Part shown: positions 18,014 through 27,229 of the stretch, in pieces
Position numbering within the stretch: position 1 is the first letter of the stretch
Layout of the letters: the number at the start of each line of letters is the position of its first letter
Assembly (NCBI GenBank): GCA_902493515.1
Contig: CABUPE010000005.1
Span: 1 to 64,000 of the forward strand
DNA: 64,000 nt
Origin: an uncultured Collinsella sp.
GTDB taxonomy: Bacteria; Actinomycetota; Coriobacteriia; Coriobacteriales; Coriobacteriaceae
Direction: 5' to 3'
The notes under the pieces: generated by a model
The model's input: the letters and a program-made list of their open reading frames with translations, nothing else
Databases searched by the model: none
Told to the model about the DNA's origin: nothing
Position numbers and translations under genes: made by a program

Positions 18014-18051
18014 TTTGCAGAGAGACCCGGCGACCCAGTCCCATTCGCATG

Positions 18052-18089
18052 AAAAACGGGCGGTCCGGATGTTGGTCCGAACCGCCCGT
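18052..18089 (-). terminator. Terminator of the DUF4430 operon
   Basis: Bases 18056-18069 pair with 18076-18089 with one mismatch; on the minus strand the stem is followed by five T residues. It lies 22 bases after the stop of the smaller DUF4430 gene. Confidence 0.88.
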
Positions 18090-18111
18090 CTGGCGCGCTA
18101 TGTCGAGGCCT

Positions 18112-19020
18112 CTAGCCCGTTACGTAATACCAAACGACGTTGTCGCCATTGGAGAGAACGTAGTTGCTGCAGGCCGTCATGGGCGTTGTGCCGTTGACGG
18201 AGTACATCCAGCCGCTCGTGCCGCCGTGCTGTTTCTCGACCAAACCACCAATCGCGGAAACATACGTACCGTACGACGAGCCGTGTGCGTTGACAGAAAG
18301 GCCCAGCGCGCACAGGGCATCGTAAACGGTAGCGCCTTCGTTAAAGGTAAAGGTGCCACCAGAGGACACAGGATTGCCTACAGCGCTCGATGTGACCGAA
18401 ACCGTCACCGTGACGTAGCTAGGCTGCTGCGAGCTGCCCTGGCCGCCCGAGGGAGCGCTTCCGCCATTAGAGCTGGAGGCTCCATTAGACGACTGGCCGC
18501 CGCCCGAAGAAGCACCGCCAGACACATTGGAAGTATCGCCGGCTCCCGTATTTTGGGCTGCGGATTTATCGCCAGACTTCTTGCCGTCCTGACCATCGGA
18601 CTTCTTGCTATCCGATTTTTTGTCCGATTCCTTGTTTGAAGACCCGGAATCGTCCTTGGACTTGGACTCATCAGAATCCTTGGACTCATCTTTTGCGTCA
18701 TTCGATGACTTGGAATCCTTGGAACTGGCCTCGCCCGAAGTAGTAGTCGAGCCAGACGCCTTGGTATCCTTGGTGACGACGCTCTCCCCCGTCACGGTCT
18801 GAATGATCCAGTCGATGGACCAGGCACCGCTTGTGGAAGGGTGGACGAAACCCAGCGAGACGACGATCAGAATGGTGCAAGCGGCAGTCAGAACGCCAAG
18901 GAGTGCCTTGCGACGAGGGGCGGACGCCGCCGAAGCGGCGCCCTGTTGCTTTGCATCGTCGAACTGAATGAACGAGGAATCTGGTTGCTTGGGGTCAGCG
19001 TCCTTGGATTTATTGGACAC
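18112..19020 (-). CDS. Membrane-anchored DUF4430 protein (transcobalamin-like domain)
   Basis: About 302 residues: a short cytoplasmic N-terminus, one membrane segment (LLGVLTAACTILIVVSLGF), a long Lys/Ser/Asp-rich linker, a Gly/Ser-rich hinge and a C-terminal DUF4430 domain (last about 100 residues) with GATVYDALCALG and SGWMYSVNG. DUF4430 resembles the beta domain of intrinsic factor and transcobalamin, so cobamide or corrinoid binding at the cell surface is the favoured idea. The preceding gene stops at 19030; GTG 19020 is preferred over GTG 19029 because GGTGAGG precedes it. The riboswitch far upstream should control it as second gene of the operon. Confidence 0.8.
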   Translation of the reverse strand: MSNKSKDADPKQPDSSFIQFDDAKQQGAASAASAPRRKALLGVLTAACTILIVVSLGFVHPSTSGAWSIDWIIQTVTGESVVTKDTKASGSTTTSGEASSKDSKSSNDAKDESKDSDESKSKDDSGSSNKESDKKSDSKKSDGQDGKKSGDKSAAQNTGAGDTSNVSGGASSGGGQSSNGASSSNGGSAPSGGQGSSQQPSYVTVTVSVTSSAVGNPVSSGGTFTFNEGATVYDALCALGLSVNAHGSSYGTYVSAIGGLVEKQHGGTSGWMYSVNGTTPMTACSNYVLSNGDNVVWYYVTG

Positions 19021-19029
19021 AGCCCTCAC

Positions 19030-22000
19030 CTACCGACGTTTGGTGAACACGAACACGCCGACGATGGCGAGACCGATGACGCCGGCGGCAACGCCAACAA
19101 TGGCGAGCGGGTTGGTGCCAGTCTCCTGCTCGGAGGCACTAGAGGACTTCTTAGCAGTGGTCGTGGAAGCAGCACCCGTATCGGACTTGGAATCGGACTT
19201 CTTGTCGGACTTGTTGTCCTTCTTGTCAGACTTCTTGTCAGACTTCTTGTCAGACTTCTTCTCGTCCTTCTTATCGGACTTATCGGTGTCCTTCTTGTCG
19301 GACTTGTTGTCCTTGGTCTCGGTCTTGGTCGACACCGTCGTCTTGGTCGTCGGCTTATGACCCGGGGCGATAGCGCCGCCGGCCTGCTGGCCCTTCGTGC
19401 CGGAGCCGGAACCCATGCCCGTGCCAGCACCGGAACCGTTGCCAGCGCCACCGTTGCCACCATTAGTGCCAGAACCGCCATTGCCGCCAGGGTTAACGGC
19501 ATTCTTGGTCCACTTGGCATACAACGTAAGGTCGGCCGTCACCGGCGTACCGAAGTCATACGCCTGCGTGCAAGCCTCATCGGTGAACCAACCGCCGAAA
19601 GCGTAGCCATCGCGCGTCGGATCGGCCGGCTTGACCAGCTTGCCATCGGACGTAGCAACAAACTTAGTGTCGCAAGCAGACCCGCCGTTGGAATTAAAGG
19701 CAACCGTCCAAGACTCAACGGCCCCCAGCTTGAACAGAGTGCCCGAGTCATTGATGTAGTACAGGTTGCCAGATGCATCGGCAATGACCGGAGAGTCGCA
19801 GTGCTGGTAATGGCCAGCCGCATCATAAATCTGCGTCGCCTCTGCATCGCCGAGCGTATAGCGATATACGCCACCACCAGCAGAGTAGTTGACGTAATCC
19901 TTGCTATCCGCGCTGTTAACGGTGAAGTACACATAGGTCTTGCCGCCCTGAACACTCACCAGCGGAGTAGCAGCAATACCGTTAAATCCGGCCGGCAGTT
20001 CTTTACCGTCAGCAGCGGTGACCATCGTGGTCTTACCGGTCTTCAGATTATAGAGAGCCAGAGCAGAGCCAGTAGCCGTCTGTCCGCCGACAATCAAGTT
20101 TTCGCCAGCCACCGCCGGTGCGCTCATGTTATTCGTAAGACCCAGATCGACCGTCTTCTGCTCGCTCAGCACGCCCTTCGCCGAAAGCGAAATCACATGG
20201 AGCTTTCCATCGTGCGTCATCTGATAGAAGGTCGAACCATTGGACGGATCGGCGACACAGTCGGCGTTCGCGAGAGCGCCGAGCTTCATGGTCGAAACGA
20301 CATCGCCCGTCGTCTTATCAATGCACTTAAGCGTGCCCGCGCTCGTAGGAACGATGGCATACTTATCCGTCAAAGCCGCACCAGTCCAGTAATAGCCCTC
20401 GGCAGGGTCGATGTTCTGCCAAGAAACTTCGCCCGTGGCAATCTTAATGCGCGCAAAGGAGCCGTTGCCGTAGGTCGCGTTGTAATTCTCGTCATACGAA
20501 ATATCGACCGAGCCTACATAGACGTACTCGCCGTCCGAAACGACGGTGCAGGAGCTCTGCGTCAAGTCCGTCAAACCAGGCGTCAGCCACTTGCAGATCA
20601 GCTTGTCTGCAGTAATCGCCTGGACCGCACCGCCGTTGAGCGGAACGATGATAAGGCCATTGGTATAGATCGGACGAGAGGTATAGCTCACCTTGGAGGC
20701 AAGCGGCGCAGAGGCAACCTTTTTGCCCGTGGACGAATCGATCTTAATGAGCTCGTTCTCGGTCGCGATGTACACAAAACCGTTAGCGATGACAGGCTCG
20801 CTGCAGTTGGCATACTGCTGGCCAGACTCGGCCTTCCAATCGAAGGCCCACTTAAGACCGGCGGCCTGCGCAGGCGTCTTGGCATCCGTTACGGTCGAAC
20901 CGTTGCCACTGTTGCCGTAGCCAGCCCACTCGGCATCCCAATCAGGAGTCGTCGCACTCGGGTCCACGACAATCTTGTCGGGATCGGGCATGGCCGAATC
21001 GTCGGTGGTATAGGCAAGCGTAACCTTATCGCCGCTTTTGAGCGTAATCTGATTGGCGCAGAGTAAGGAGGGCTCTCCATTGATATACAGGTGCCAATAT
21101 TTATTGGTCGCAGCATCCCAGGCATACGGCTTGTGATCGAACGGCGAGTTGATGGAATTGAGGAACCAGTACTCACCACTCTGGGAGCCGTTGTACGTAA
21201 CGCCCTTGGCCTTCAGGACCGTCTCAATAAGGTTCTGGGCAGTAGAGCCTTCGGGCAAAGAAACATTGCTTGCCGAGCCCCAGCGAGTATTGTTGCCGTT
21301 GACATCGGGACCGATAACATCGACAGACCCAAGAACCTGACCAGGAAGGGCATCGGCGTCAGCACCATACATAAAGGTGACGGCATCGCCCTCATGGAGC
21401 TCGTAGGCACCGGCGCCAACGTCGGCGAACTTGTACTTTACGTCAGACTTGCCCTTTACGTAGAAGCGCCAATAGCTATTGGTCGCAGCATCATAGCCAC
21501 AATAGGACTCATCATCGAACGGCGAATAAATGCCGTTGAGGAACCAGCCCCAAGACGATTCGCCAGCATCGAGCTTAAGGCCGGTCTGCTCAAGGAGATC
21601 CTTGGCAGTAGAGCCCGCCTTGAGACTCGTCTGACCCGTCGAAGCCCAAACCTGCTGCTTGCCGTCCTTGTCCTTGCCAAGCACCTGAACGGAAGCATGG
21701 ACAGAATCGGACGGCAACTGGTCGCCCCAGCCACCGTAGAACCACGTAACGGTATCGCCAGCATGAATGGTGACATTGTCTGCCGTGTAGTCGCTCGACT
21801 TGCCGTTGATAAACAGCTGCCAATAGGTCGAATAATCTTGGGGCGTACCCAGCTCAACACCGTTGTACTTAAGGCTCAGAATGAAGGAGCCAGCAGCAAC
21901 GGCGTCGATGTCATTCGCCTCAAGCGCGACCTTCGTAAGGTCAAGTGCGCTCGAACCGGACGTCACCACATACTGCGCGTTATCGACCCAAGTCTGAGTC

Positions 22001-22932
22001 TTGCCCTGGGCATCGCGACCAATGACGGTCACATTCGCAGCAAGCTGGTCCTTAACGACGGGGGATGCGCTACCACCCGTAAAGGCAAACTCAATCTTCT
22101 GCCCCGGGGCGAGCTTAACGCTGCTCGCGCCAACCGAGGAAGACACGCCGTCGACGAACAGCTGCCAGTAGGCATGAGTCGTCGGATCGTAGGCAAGCGC
22201 GCGGCCATCGCTCGGGGATGTGATGCTTTCGAGGTAGAAACCGTATGCCGTGTTCGGATCGTAGTCCACCTTGAAGCCCGTCTTCTCCTGCAGCTTAATG
22301 AAGGCATCCGCAGCCGTCGCGCCCTCGTCGAGCTTGAGCTGCGTAGGTGCCACCCAGGTCTGAGCCTTGCCGTCGGCATCGGTGCCGATAATCGAGAACG
22401 AGACCTCGACTTGCTTCTTGGCGACATCGCCGGTTTCTGTCGGGCTCTCTGTCTGGACGGCAGTCGCGGCGGCAGATCCTGCTTGGCCAGCGGATGCCGT
22501 CGAAGACCGCTCGCTCGTGGCAGGGCTCTCCCCCGTCGCCGAGCCTTCGTCGCCAGCTGCCGCCCCTGTTGTGGCGGTACTAGCTGCAGGCGCGCTCCCA
22601 GAATCTGAAACCTCAACGTTGCCCTGGTCGGCAGCAACGTCCGCAGGCGCTGCACCCTCGTCCGGCGTCGTAGCCTGAGCCACAGCCTCGGCAATGCCCT
22701 CGGCGCCCTCGGCCCACAGCTGAGCCGGCGTGGTGCCAAAGGCCATCGCGAAGGCCAGGAATGCCACCAGGCAGCGCTTGGCTACACCGCGTGCAATCGC
22801 GCCACGGCGATGCAACGAGGCGCGCTCGCGCTCGTCCTCAAACATATCCATTTGTCCCCCATTGTCTGTACTCGGAGCGTTGCCTTGAGGCTGCCCCACG
22901 TCATCGCGCATGTTGCGCTCGAGTTCCCCCAT
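19030..22932 (-). CDS. Giant surface protein with four DUF4430 repeats and a beta-propeller
   Basis: The 1300-residue protein has an N-terminal cytoplasmic stretch, a signal or anchor segment (about 52-73), an Ala/Thr/Ser-rich spacer, four DUF4430 repeats (about 174-286, 297-400, 410-524, 534-643), a PQQ-like propeller (about 690-1070), an InlB/Flg_new-type repeat (about 1074-1142), a Gly- then Lys/Ser/Asp-rich stalk and a C-terminal membrane segment ending in KRR. No LPXTG motif is seen, so anchoring is by membrane. Each DUF4430 copy has a YW-x3-[VI]-x-G-like signature (YWQLFVDG, YWQLFING, YWRFYVKG, YWHLYING). The cobalamin riboswitch upstream points to corrinoid capture. ATG 22932 follows GGAGGGAAGGGG. 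Confidence 0.85.
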   Translation of the reverse strand: MGELERNMRDDVGQPQGNAPSTDNGGQMDMFEDERERASLHRRGAIARGVAKRCLVAFLAFAMAFGTTPAQLWAEGAEGIAEAVAQATTPDEGAAPADVAADQGNVEVSDSGSAPAASTATTGAAAGDEGSATGESPATSERSSTASAGQAGSAAATAVQTESPTETGDVAKKQVEVSFSIIGTDADGKAQTWVAPTQLKLDEGATAADAFIKLQEKTGFKVDYDPNTAYGFYLESITSPSDGRALAYDPTTHAYWQLFVDGVSSSVGASSVKLAPGQKIEFAFTGGSASPVVKDQLAANVTVIGRDAQGKTQTWVDNAQYVVTSGSSALDLTKVALEANDIDAVAAGSFILSLKYNGVELGTPQDYSTYWQLFINGKSSDYTADNVTIHAGDTVTWFYGGWGDQLPSDSVHASVQVLGKDKDGKQQVWASTGQTSLKAGSTAKDLLEQTGLKLDAGESSWGWFLNGIYSPFDDESYCGYDAATNSYWRFYVKGKSDVKYKFADVGAGAYELHEGDAVTFMYGADADALPGQVLGSVDVIGPDVNGNNTRWGSASNVSLPEGSTAQNLIETVLKAKGVTYNGSQSGEYWFLNSINSPFDHKPYAWDAATNKYWHLYINGEPSLLCANQITLKSGDKVTLAYTTDDSAMPDPDKIVVDPSATTPDWDAEWAGYGNSGNGSTVTDAKTPAQAAGLKWAFDWKAESGQQYANCSEPVIANGFVYIATENELIKIDSSTGKKVASAPLASKVSYTSRPIYTNGLIIVPLNGGAVQAITADKLICKWLTPGLTDLTQSSCTVVSDGEYVYVGSVDISYDENYNATYGNGSFARIKIATGEVSWQNIDPAEGYYWTGAALTDKYAIVPTSAGTLKCIDKTTGDVVSTMKLGALANADCVADPSNGSTFYQMTHDGKLHVISLSAKGVLSEQKTVDLGLTNNMSAPAVAGENLIVGGQTATGSALALYNLKTGKTTMVTAADGKELPAGFNGIAATPLVSVQGGKTYVYFTVNSADSKDYVNYSAGGGVYRYTLGDAEATQIYDAAGHYQHCDSPVIADASGNLYYINDSGTLFKLGAVESWTVAFNSNGGSACDTKFVATSDGKLVKPADPTRDGYAFGGWFTDEACTQAYDFGTPVTADLTLYAKWTKNAVNPGGNGGSGTNGGNGGAGNGSGAGTGMGSGSGTKGQQAGGAIAPGHKPTTKTTVSTKTETKDNKSDKKDTDKSDKKDEKKSDKKSDKKSDKKDNKSDKKSDSKSDTGAASTTTAKKSSSASEQETGTNPLAIVGVAAGVIGLAIVGVFVFTKRR
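19177..19320 (-). repeat. Lys/Ser/Asp tandem-repeat stalk
   Basis: In-frame tandem repeats of roughly 12-15 bases encode SDKK-type units at about residues 1205-1252 of the giant surface protein. A similar acidic/basic Ser-rich stalk occurs in the smaller partner. Such runs may vary in copy number between strains. Confidence 0.7.
21004..22413 (-). repeat. Four tandem DUF4430 domains
   Basis: Four diverged copies of about 105-115 residues each within the giant surface protein. Each begins with a strand ending in an xDxxGxxxxW pattern (for example GKDKDGKQQVW), followed by an EGxTAxD-like helix start, and closes with the YW-x3-x-x-G segment. A fifth copy forms the C-terminus of the downstream protein. 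Confidence 0.75.
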
Positions 22933-23039
22933 CGGGGTCCCCTTCCCTCCAGAGCCCTATGCACACCGACGGCATACGCCGCAGCCGCATGCAAGATGGG
23001 AGGCGATCCGACTTAATCTTAACGGCTCAGGCGCGCCGT

Positions 23040-23165
23040 CCGATCTGCGACGCGAACATCCCGAGCCAAGAGGAATTACGGTTACTGGTACAGCCGGGGA
23101 CTTGCACCCCGATTCTCCCAAACGCGCAGGAAAACCGCGCATTCGTGCGTCTCCGCACCACCATC
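23040..23165 (-). promoter_or_regulatory. Cobalamin riboswitch
   Basis: Read on the minus strand, this leader contains GGGAGAATCGGGGTGCAAGT and then CCCCGGCTGTACC with AGTAACCGTAA. These match the conserved core of cobalamin riboswitches (GGGAA, GGTGNAANTCC, CTGNNCC, CGCAACTGT). A degenerate B12-box-like GGGATGTTCGC follows at about 23052-23062. It ends about 110 bases before the giant DUF4430 gene, where it should repress expression when cobalamin is plentiful. The B12 box is weak, so exact ends are approximate. Confidence 0.8.
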
Positions 23166-23202
23166 TAGGCCATCGATTATTATCGTTAAAATGGTATCAC
23201 GC

Positions 23203-23230
23203 AAAAGGGCCTCGCACGCAGGCGAAGCCC
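23203..23230 (-). terminator. Terminator after the UbiB-like gene
   Basis: GGGCTTCGC pairs with GCGAGGCCC (one G-T pair) on the minus strand and is followed by TTTT. It separates the UbiB-like gene from the riboswitch-controlled operon. Confidence 0.85.
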
Positions 23231-23281
23231 AAGGTAAAAGCTATTGTTTGCGATAGGAAAATGCGGTGACGGTCGCGGCCT

Positions 23282-25045
23282 CTAGTGCTTGCCGCCGTGA
23301 CTGTTGAGCCAGATATTGCGGCCCAGCATAAGCGCCAGCACCAGCGCGCTCACGTAGCCCATAAAGCCGATGACCGGGATACCAAACACAACCGGCTCGA
23401 TGCGCGCGTAGTACACCACCGACGAACCGATAAACAGACCGGCGATCACAATTGCCATCGACATGCGGTCGATAATTCCACCCAGCTGTCGCAGCGCTTT
23501 ATCGCTGCTCATGATCTGCGTGTTTACCTTAAGCTGACCGCGTGTGAGCATGCGCGACGCCAAGCCCAGATACTCAGCCGCCTCGAGCGAGCCTTTTGCC
23601 GCGCGATAGCTGCTCGCGGCAAGGTCGCGTCCCATTTCGCGGACGCGCGCATAGGTGCTCTTCTCGTTTTTGATGTGCGTCTGGATGATCTGGATCATGT
23701 TGACGTTGGGCATATACTCGGTCAGCAGACCCTCGAGTGTCACCATGCCACGGGCGAACATCGTCACCACGCTCGGCAGCTCAACGTCATTTTTGCGCGC
23801 TAGGTTTAACAGCGAGGTCAAAAACTCGCCGATATCAAGATCCTTAAGGTCAAGACCCGCAAAGTCGGCGACGATAAAGTCCAAGTCGGACAAAAAGGCC
23901 GAATGGTCGAGCTCGGCTGAGTCGCCGCGCGTCACGGCAAAACGCATAAGCGAATCCTTGAGCTTGGGCACATCGCCTTCGGCCACGGCGAAAATCATGT
24001 CCTTGACGATACCGCGGTCGTGGCTCGACATGCGCCCGACCATGCCCAGGTCGATAAAGTAGACGATGCCGTCCTTGAGGATGATGTTTCCCGCATGCGG
24101 GTCGGCATGGAAAAAACCATCGTCGAGTACCTGCGTCGAGTAGTCCTCGACAATCGCCGAGCCGATCTTTTCCAGGTCATAGCCCTCGGCTACCAGGCGC
24201 TCGGGATCGGCGATGGAAATACCGTCGATGTAGTCCATGACCACGACGTGCTCGGTGCACAGATCCAGATAGGACTTGGGACACGACACGCCATGCACGC
24301 TTTTGTGGAAGTCATAGAAATCGTTGAGGTTTTTGGCCTCGGCCAAAAAGTTGGTCTCCTCGCGAAACGAGGTCCACAGCTCCTCGACCACACCGTGCAG
24401 GTCAACAAACTGATCGGTGTTGACGAACTTGGAAACGATGCACACCACCGAACGGATGATGTCGATGTCCTGCGCCATGACCTGTTGCGCGCCGGGGCGC
24501 TGCACCTTAACGGCCACGTCCTCGCCTGTCACCAGGCGGGCGCGGTGCACCTGCGCGAGCGATGCGCTTCCGAGCGGGTTGGGGTCGATCGCGTCGAACA
24601 TCTGCCCCAGGCGCTGGCCGTATTCCTCTTCCAGACAGCGGAGCACTACCTCATACGGCACCGGCTCTACGTCGGAGCGCAGACGGCGCAGCTCGTCGCA
24701 AAACCGCTGCGGCAAGATCTCGGAGCGGTTGGCCAGAATCTGTCCCATTTTAACGAACATGGGGCCGAGCTCTTCGAGCAGACGACGCAGGCGCACCGGC
24801 GTGAGGTTATCCCATACGCGGTACTTCTTGATCAGGCGAACGATCTGCCCAATGCGCTCACGACGACCCGCCGGCGTGAGCTGGTATTCCTCGTCCGGCG
24901 CCATCGCGTCGGGCTCCTCGGGGACCATATCGACAGCACGCGGTTTCTTGCGAGCGCCCGAGACGGCGGCGTCGACCTCATCGACAACCGCCGTCTCGTC
25001 ACCCAAGGGATCTAGATTGTTGTTATCGGTGGTGGAATCTGCCAT
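23282..25045 (-). CDS. ABC1/AarF/UbiB-family atypical protein kinase
   Basis: UbiB-like proteins are atypical kinases or ATPases linked to quinone or isoprenoid lipid metabolism. The 587-residue protein has the family's KxGQ motif (KMGQILANRSEILP), the Ala-rich loop GSASLAQVHRA, VAVKVQRPG, the catalytic HADPHAGNI and the metal-binding IDLGMVG. Two membrane segments close the C-terminus. The first 70 residues are acidic and probably disordered. It starts 8 bases after the phasin-like gene and is co-transcribed with it, an arrangement I associate with this family in other actinobacteria. The actual substrate is unknown. Confidence 0.9.
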   Translation of the reverse strand: MADSTTDNNNLDPLGDETAVVDEVDAAVSGARKKPRAVDMVPEEPDAMAPDEEYQLTPAGRRERIGQIVRLIKKYRVWDNLTPVRLRRLLEELGPMFVKMGQILANRSEILPQRFCDELRRLRSDVEPVPYEVVLRCLEEEYGQRLGQMFDAIDPNPLGSASLAQVHRARLVTGEDVAVKVQRPGAQQVMAQDIDIIRSVVCIVSKFVNTDQFVDLHGVVEELWTSFREETNFLAEAKNLNDFYDFHKSVHGVSCPKSYLDLCTEHVVVMDYIDGISIADPERLVAEGYDLEKIGSAIVEDYSTQVLDDGFFHADPHAGNIILKDGIVYFIDLGMVGRMSSHDRGIVKDMIFAVAEGDVPKLKDSLMRFAVTRGDSAELDHSAFLSDLDFIVADFAGLDLKDLDIGEFLTSLLNLARKNDVELPSVVTMFARGMVTLEGLLTEYMPNVNMIQIIQTHIKNEKSTYARVREMGRDLAASSYRAAKGSLEAAEYLGLASRMLTRGQLKVNTQIMSSDKALRQLGGIIDRMSMAIVIAGLFIGSSVVYYARIEPVVFGIPVIGFMGYVSALVLALMLGRNIWLNSHGGKH

Positions 25046-25053
25046 CTGCGCTG

Positions 25054-25470
25054 CTACTCGGCCTCTTCGGTGCCCTCTGCATCGTCGGGCTCAACAGACT
25101 CGACGGGCACCGAGGTCACATTGTCCTCGACCGAATCGACGATGTCGCGCACATGTGCTAGGAAGGCCGTACGCTCAGGGGCGGTCATAACGCGGACGCG
25201 GGCCAGGATGAGCTCGTCGAGCACGCGCTGTGCCGCGGTCTCGCCCTGCATGCCCAGGCGCTCGGTGAGGTCGGAGATGGTGCCGCCGGCCTGCTCGAAC
25301 ATATCGGACACGCTGCGGGCGATATCGGGGGTGCCGGCGTCCTTGCGGACCTGCTCGCCCTTGGTATTGAGGTCGTCGAGGACCTTCTTGCCGCCCTCGA
25401 CGGCAACGGCAGCGGCGCCGAAGCCCACGTTGATGGCACCGTTAACAAGCTGATCGAATTTCATAACCAT
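25054..25470 (-). CDS. Phasin-like / apolipoprotein-like helical protein
   Basis: A 138-residue protein with no signal peptide: an Ala/Gly-rich N-terminus (NGAINVGFGAAAVAVEGG), then long amphipathic helices typical of phasin-like proteins, and an acidic tail. Such proteins frequently accompany UbiB-like kinases; by analogy with coenzyme Q accessory proteins it may bind membranes or guide the kinase. ATG 25470 follows GGAG at 6 bases; an in-frame ATG is two codons on. Function is inferred only from position and helix pattern. Confidence 0.65.
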   Translation of the reverse strand: MVMKFDQLVNGAINVGFGAAAVAVEGGKKVLDDLNTKGEQVRKDAGTPDIARSVSDMFEQAGGTISDLTERLGMQGETAAQRVLDELILARVRVMTAPERTAFLAHVRDIVDSVEDNVTSVPVESVEPDDAEGTEEAE

Positions 25471-25560
25471 GGTTGGCTCCAATCGTGAACAACTGCAATG
25501 GCCTTCTTGTACCCAAGATTGGGCGAACGACACAAAGTCGTTTGTCGCCGGAATAGAAAT

Positions 25561-25599
25561 CGAGCGGGGCAAAGCCTTTGACGGCGTTTGCCCCGCTCG
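25561..25599 (-). terminator. Terminator after the C69 dipeptidase
   Basis: A perfect 13-bp stem (25561-25573 with 25587-25599), extended inside by GCC/GGC, is followed on the minus strand by ATTTCT. It begins about 18 bases after the dipeptidase stop codon. Confidence 0.85.
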
Positions 25600-25617
25600 T
25601 TCGCTGCAATGCGGCTT

Positions 25618-27141
25618 TTACCTAATGTTATCGTTCATCGCGAAGGAGTTCTTCATGGCGCAGCTCGTGGTGTAGAGCACCTTGCCCAACAGGGCATCGG
25701 TCTCCACGCGCACGAGCTCGGCAAAGGCCTCGTTGGCGCGGGCGAGCTCGGCGGGCACCTCGGCCTCGGGCAGGGCGGCTACGACAGCGTCAACGTCGTG
25801 AATCTGCTTGTGGCCCATGCCGCCGACCTTCTCCTGGTAATCCTCGACTGCGCGACCGCACTCATGGAAGCGAACATCGGCCAAGGCACCGATCAGCCGA
25901 TTTGCCCAGTAGAAATTCTCGGACGTCACGCGGGCCTGCGTGTCGGCATAGTACTCGGGCATGGTCTCGACGTTGGCGTACAGCGGCACGAGCGCGTTAA
26001 ACGAGTTAGAGCCAAACGCCATCCACTGCACGGCGCGATACGCCGGCTGCGCATAGGGGCGCAGCTGCAGCACGGCGAGCTGGCTGTTGCGGTTGATACC
26101 GATGGGACGATAGGCGCCACGTGTGGCGGGCGTTCCCTTGCTGCCGTAGCAGTCGTACTCCGTGCCCTGGTAGTGGCTCGAAAGCACGTACTTGATGTCC
26201 TCGAGGGTCACCTTGCGCTCGGGCACGCGGCTCCAGGGGATGTCGTCGCTCTCGGGCGTGTAATCGGCGTCGGGACCGTCCCACACATCGCTGGGGTTGA
26301 GGCAGCGTTGCATGTACCAAGCGCGCGGCGTGTTGTAGACGTGGTCGCTGTCGCTGTGCGAGCCAAAGGCCTCGCGCGGGTTAAAGACCGCGGCGGGACC
26401 GTCGCCCTCGACACCCAAAGTCAGGTCCAGATGCCACTCGGCCATCCAGGAGCGCAGGTCGGCAGAGCACATGTGATCGGCCTGGGCGCCCTCGGCGTCG
26501 TTCAGGTCAAAGCTGTCGATACCCAGCTGGTTGGGCATGGTCACATAGGCGTCATCGGGCACGCGCTTGGCAATCCAGTGGTGGCCGCCGATGGTCTCGA
26601 GCCACCAGATCTCGTCAACGTCACTAAAGGCGATGCCATTGTTCTCATAGGTGCCGTAGCGCTCGAGCAGCTCACCCAGAATGCGCACGCCGTCACGGGC
26701 AGACTTGGCGTACGGCAGCACCAGGGTCACCATGTCCTCCTCGCCCAATCCGCCGGGCTGCGCCGGAACATGGCCGTCCTCGCCCTCGTTGCCCTTGGCG
26801 GGCACGTAGTCCACGAGTGGATCGGCGCCGCGGACGCGCTCGTTGGTGGTAAGCGTCTCGGTTGCGGACATGCCAACATTGAGCTCGTTGAAGCCGGCCT
26901 CGGCCCAAATGCCATGGCCTGGGACAACGTCGGGGACGCTCGTGTAGCGCATGGGATTGTCGGGCAGCTCAACGGTCAGGTGGCTCAGGACACTCGTGTA
27001 GACACGCGGCTGCTCGTCGGGATGCACCACGCGCATGCGCTTGGGCTCAAACACCCCGTTGGACGAATCCTCGTTGCGGGCGACCAGCGTCGACCCGTCG
27101 TAGCTCGCGTTCTTACCAACCAAAATCGTTGTGCACGGCAT
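25618..27141 (-). CDS. C69-family dipeptidase (PepD-like, N-terminal nucleophile)
   Basis: C69 peptidases cleave dipeptides using an N-terminal Cys exposed after removal of the first residues. The 507-residue protein starts MPCTTILVGKNASYDGS, so Cys3 is the expected nucleophile, and carries RNEDSSN, the conserved GFNELNVGMSATET and a downstream EIWWLETIGGHHWIAKRV core. No signal peptide is present, indicating a cytoplasmic enzyme. ATG 27141 is chosen because AAGGAGG lies 5 bases before it; the ORF's first ATG at 27147 abuts that site. It likely serves peptide catabolism in an amino-acid-fermenting cell. Confidence 0.92.
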   Translation of the reverse strand: MPCTTILVGKNASYDGSTLVARNEDSSNGVFEPKRMRVVHPDEQPRVYTSVLSHLTVELPDNPMRYTSVPDVVPGHGIWAEAGFNELNVGMSATETLTTNERVRGADPLVDYVPAKGNEGEDGHVPAQPGGLGEEDMVTLVLPYAKSARDGVRILGELLERYGTYENNGIAFSDVDEIWWLETIGGHHWIAKRVPDDAYVTMPNQLGIDSFDLNDAEGAQADHMCSADLRSWMAEWHLDLTLGVEGDGPAAVFNPREAFGSHSDSDHVYNTPRAWYMQRCLNPSDVWDGPDADYTPESDDIPWSRVPERKVTLEDIKYVLSSHYQGTEYDCYGSKGTPATRGAYRPIGINRNSQLAVLQLRPYAQPAYRAVQWMAFGSNSFNALVPLYANVETMPEYYADTQARVTSENFYWANRLIGALADVRFHECGRAVEDYQEKVGGMGHKQIHDVDAVVAALPEAEVPAELARANEAFAELVRVETDALLGKVLYTTSCAMKNSFAMNDNIR

Positions 27142-27229
27142 GCGCATCCTCCTTGAGCGAAGAAATCAAACGGGTACAGTGTATCGCTTCAGCGAAAAAA
27201 GGGCGAAACCACGGCACCTCGGAACCCCT

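Noticed and set aside
18841..21066. 741-codon plus-strand frame across the DUF4430 operon
   Set aside because: Low-complexity Arg/Leu product that is the shadow of two clearly coding minus-strand genes.
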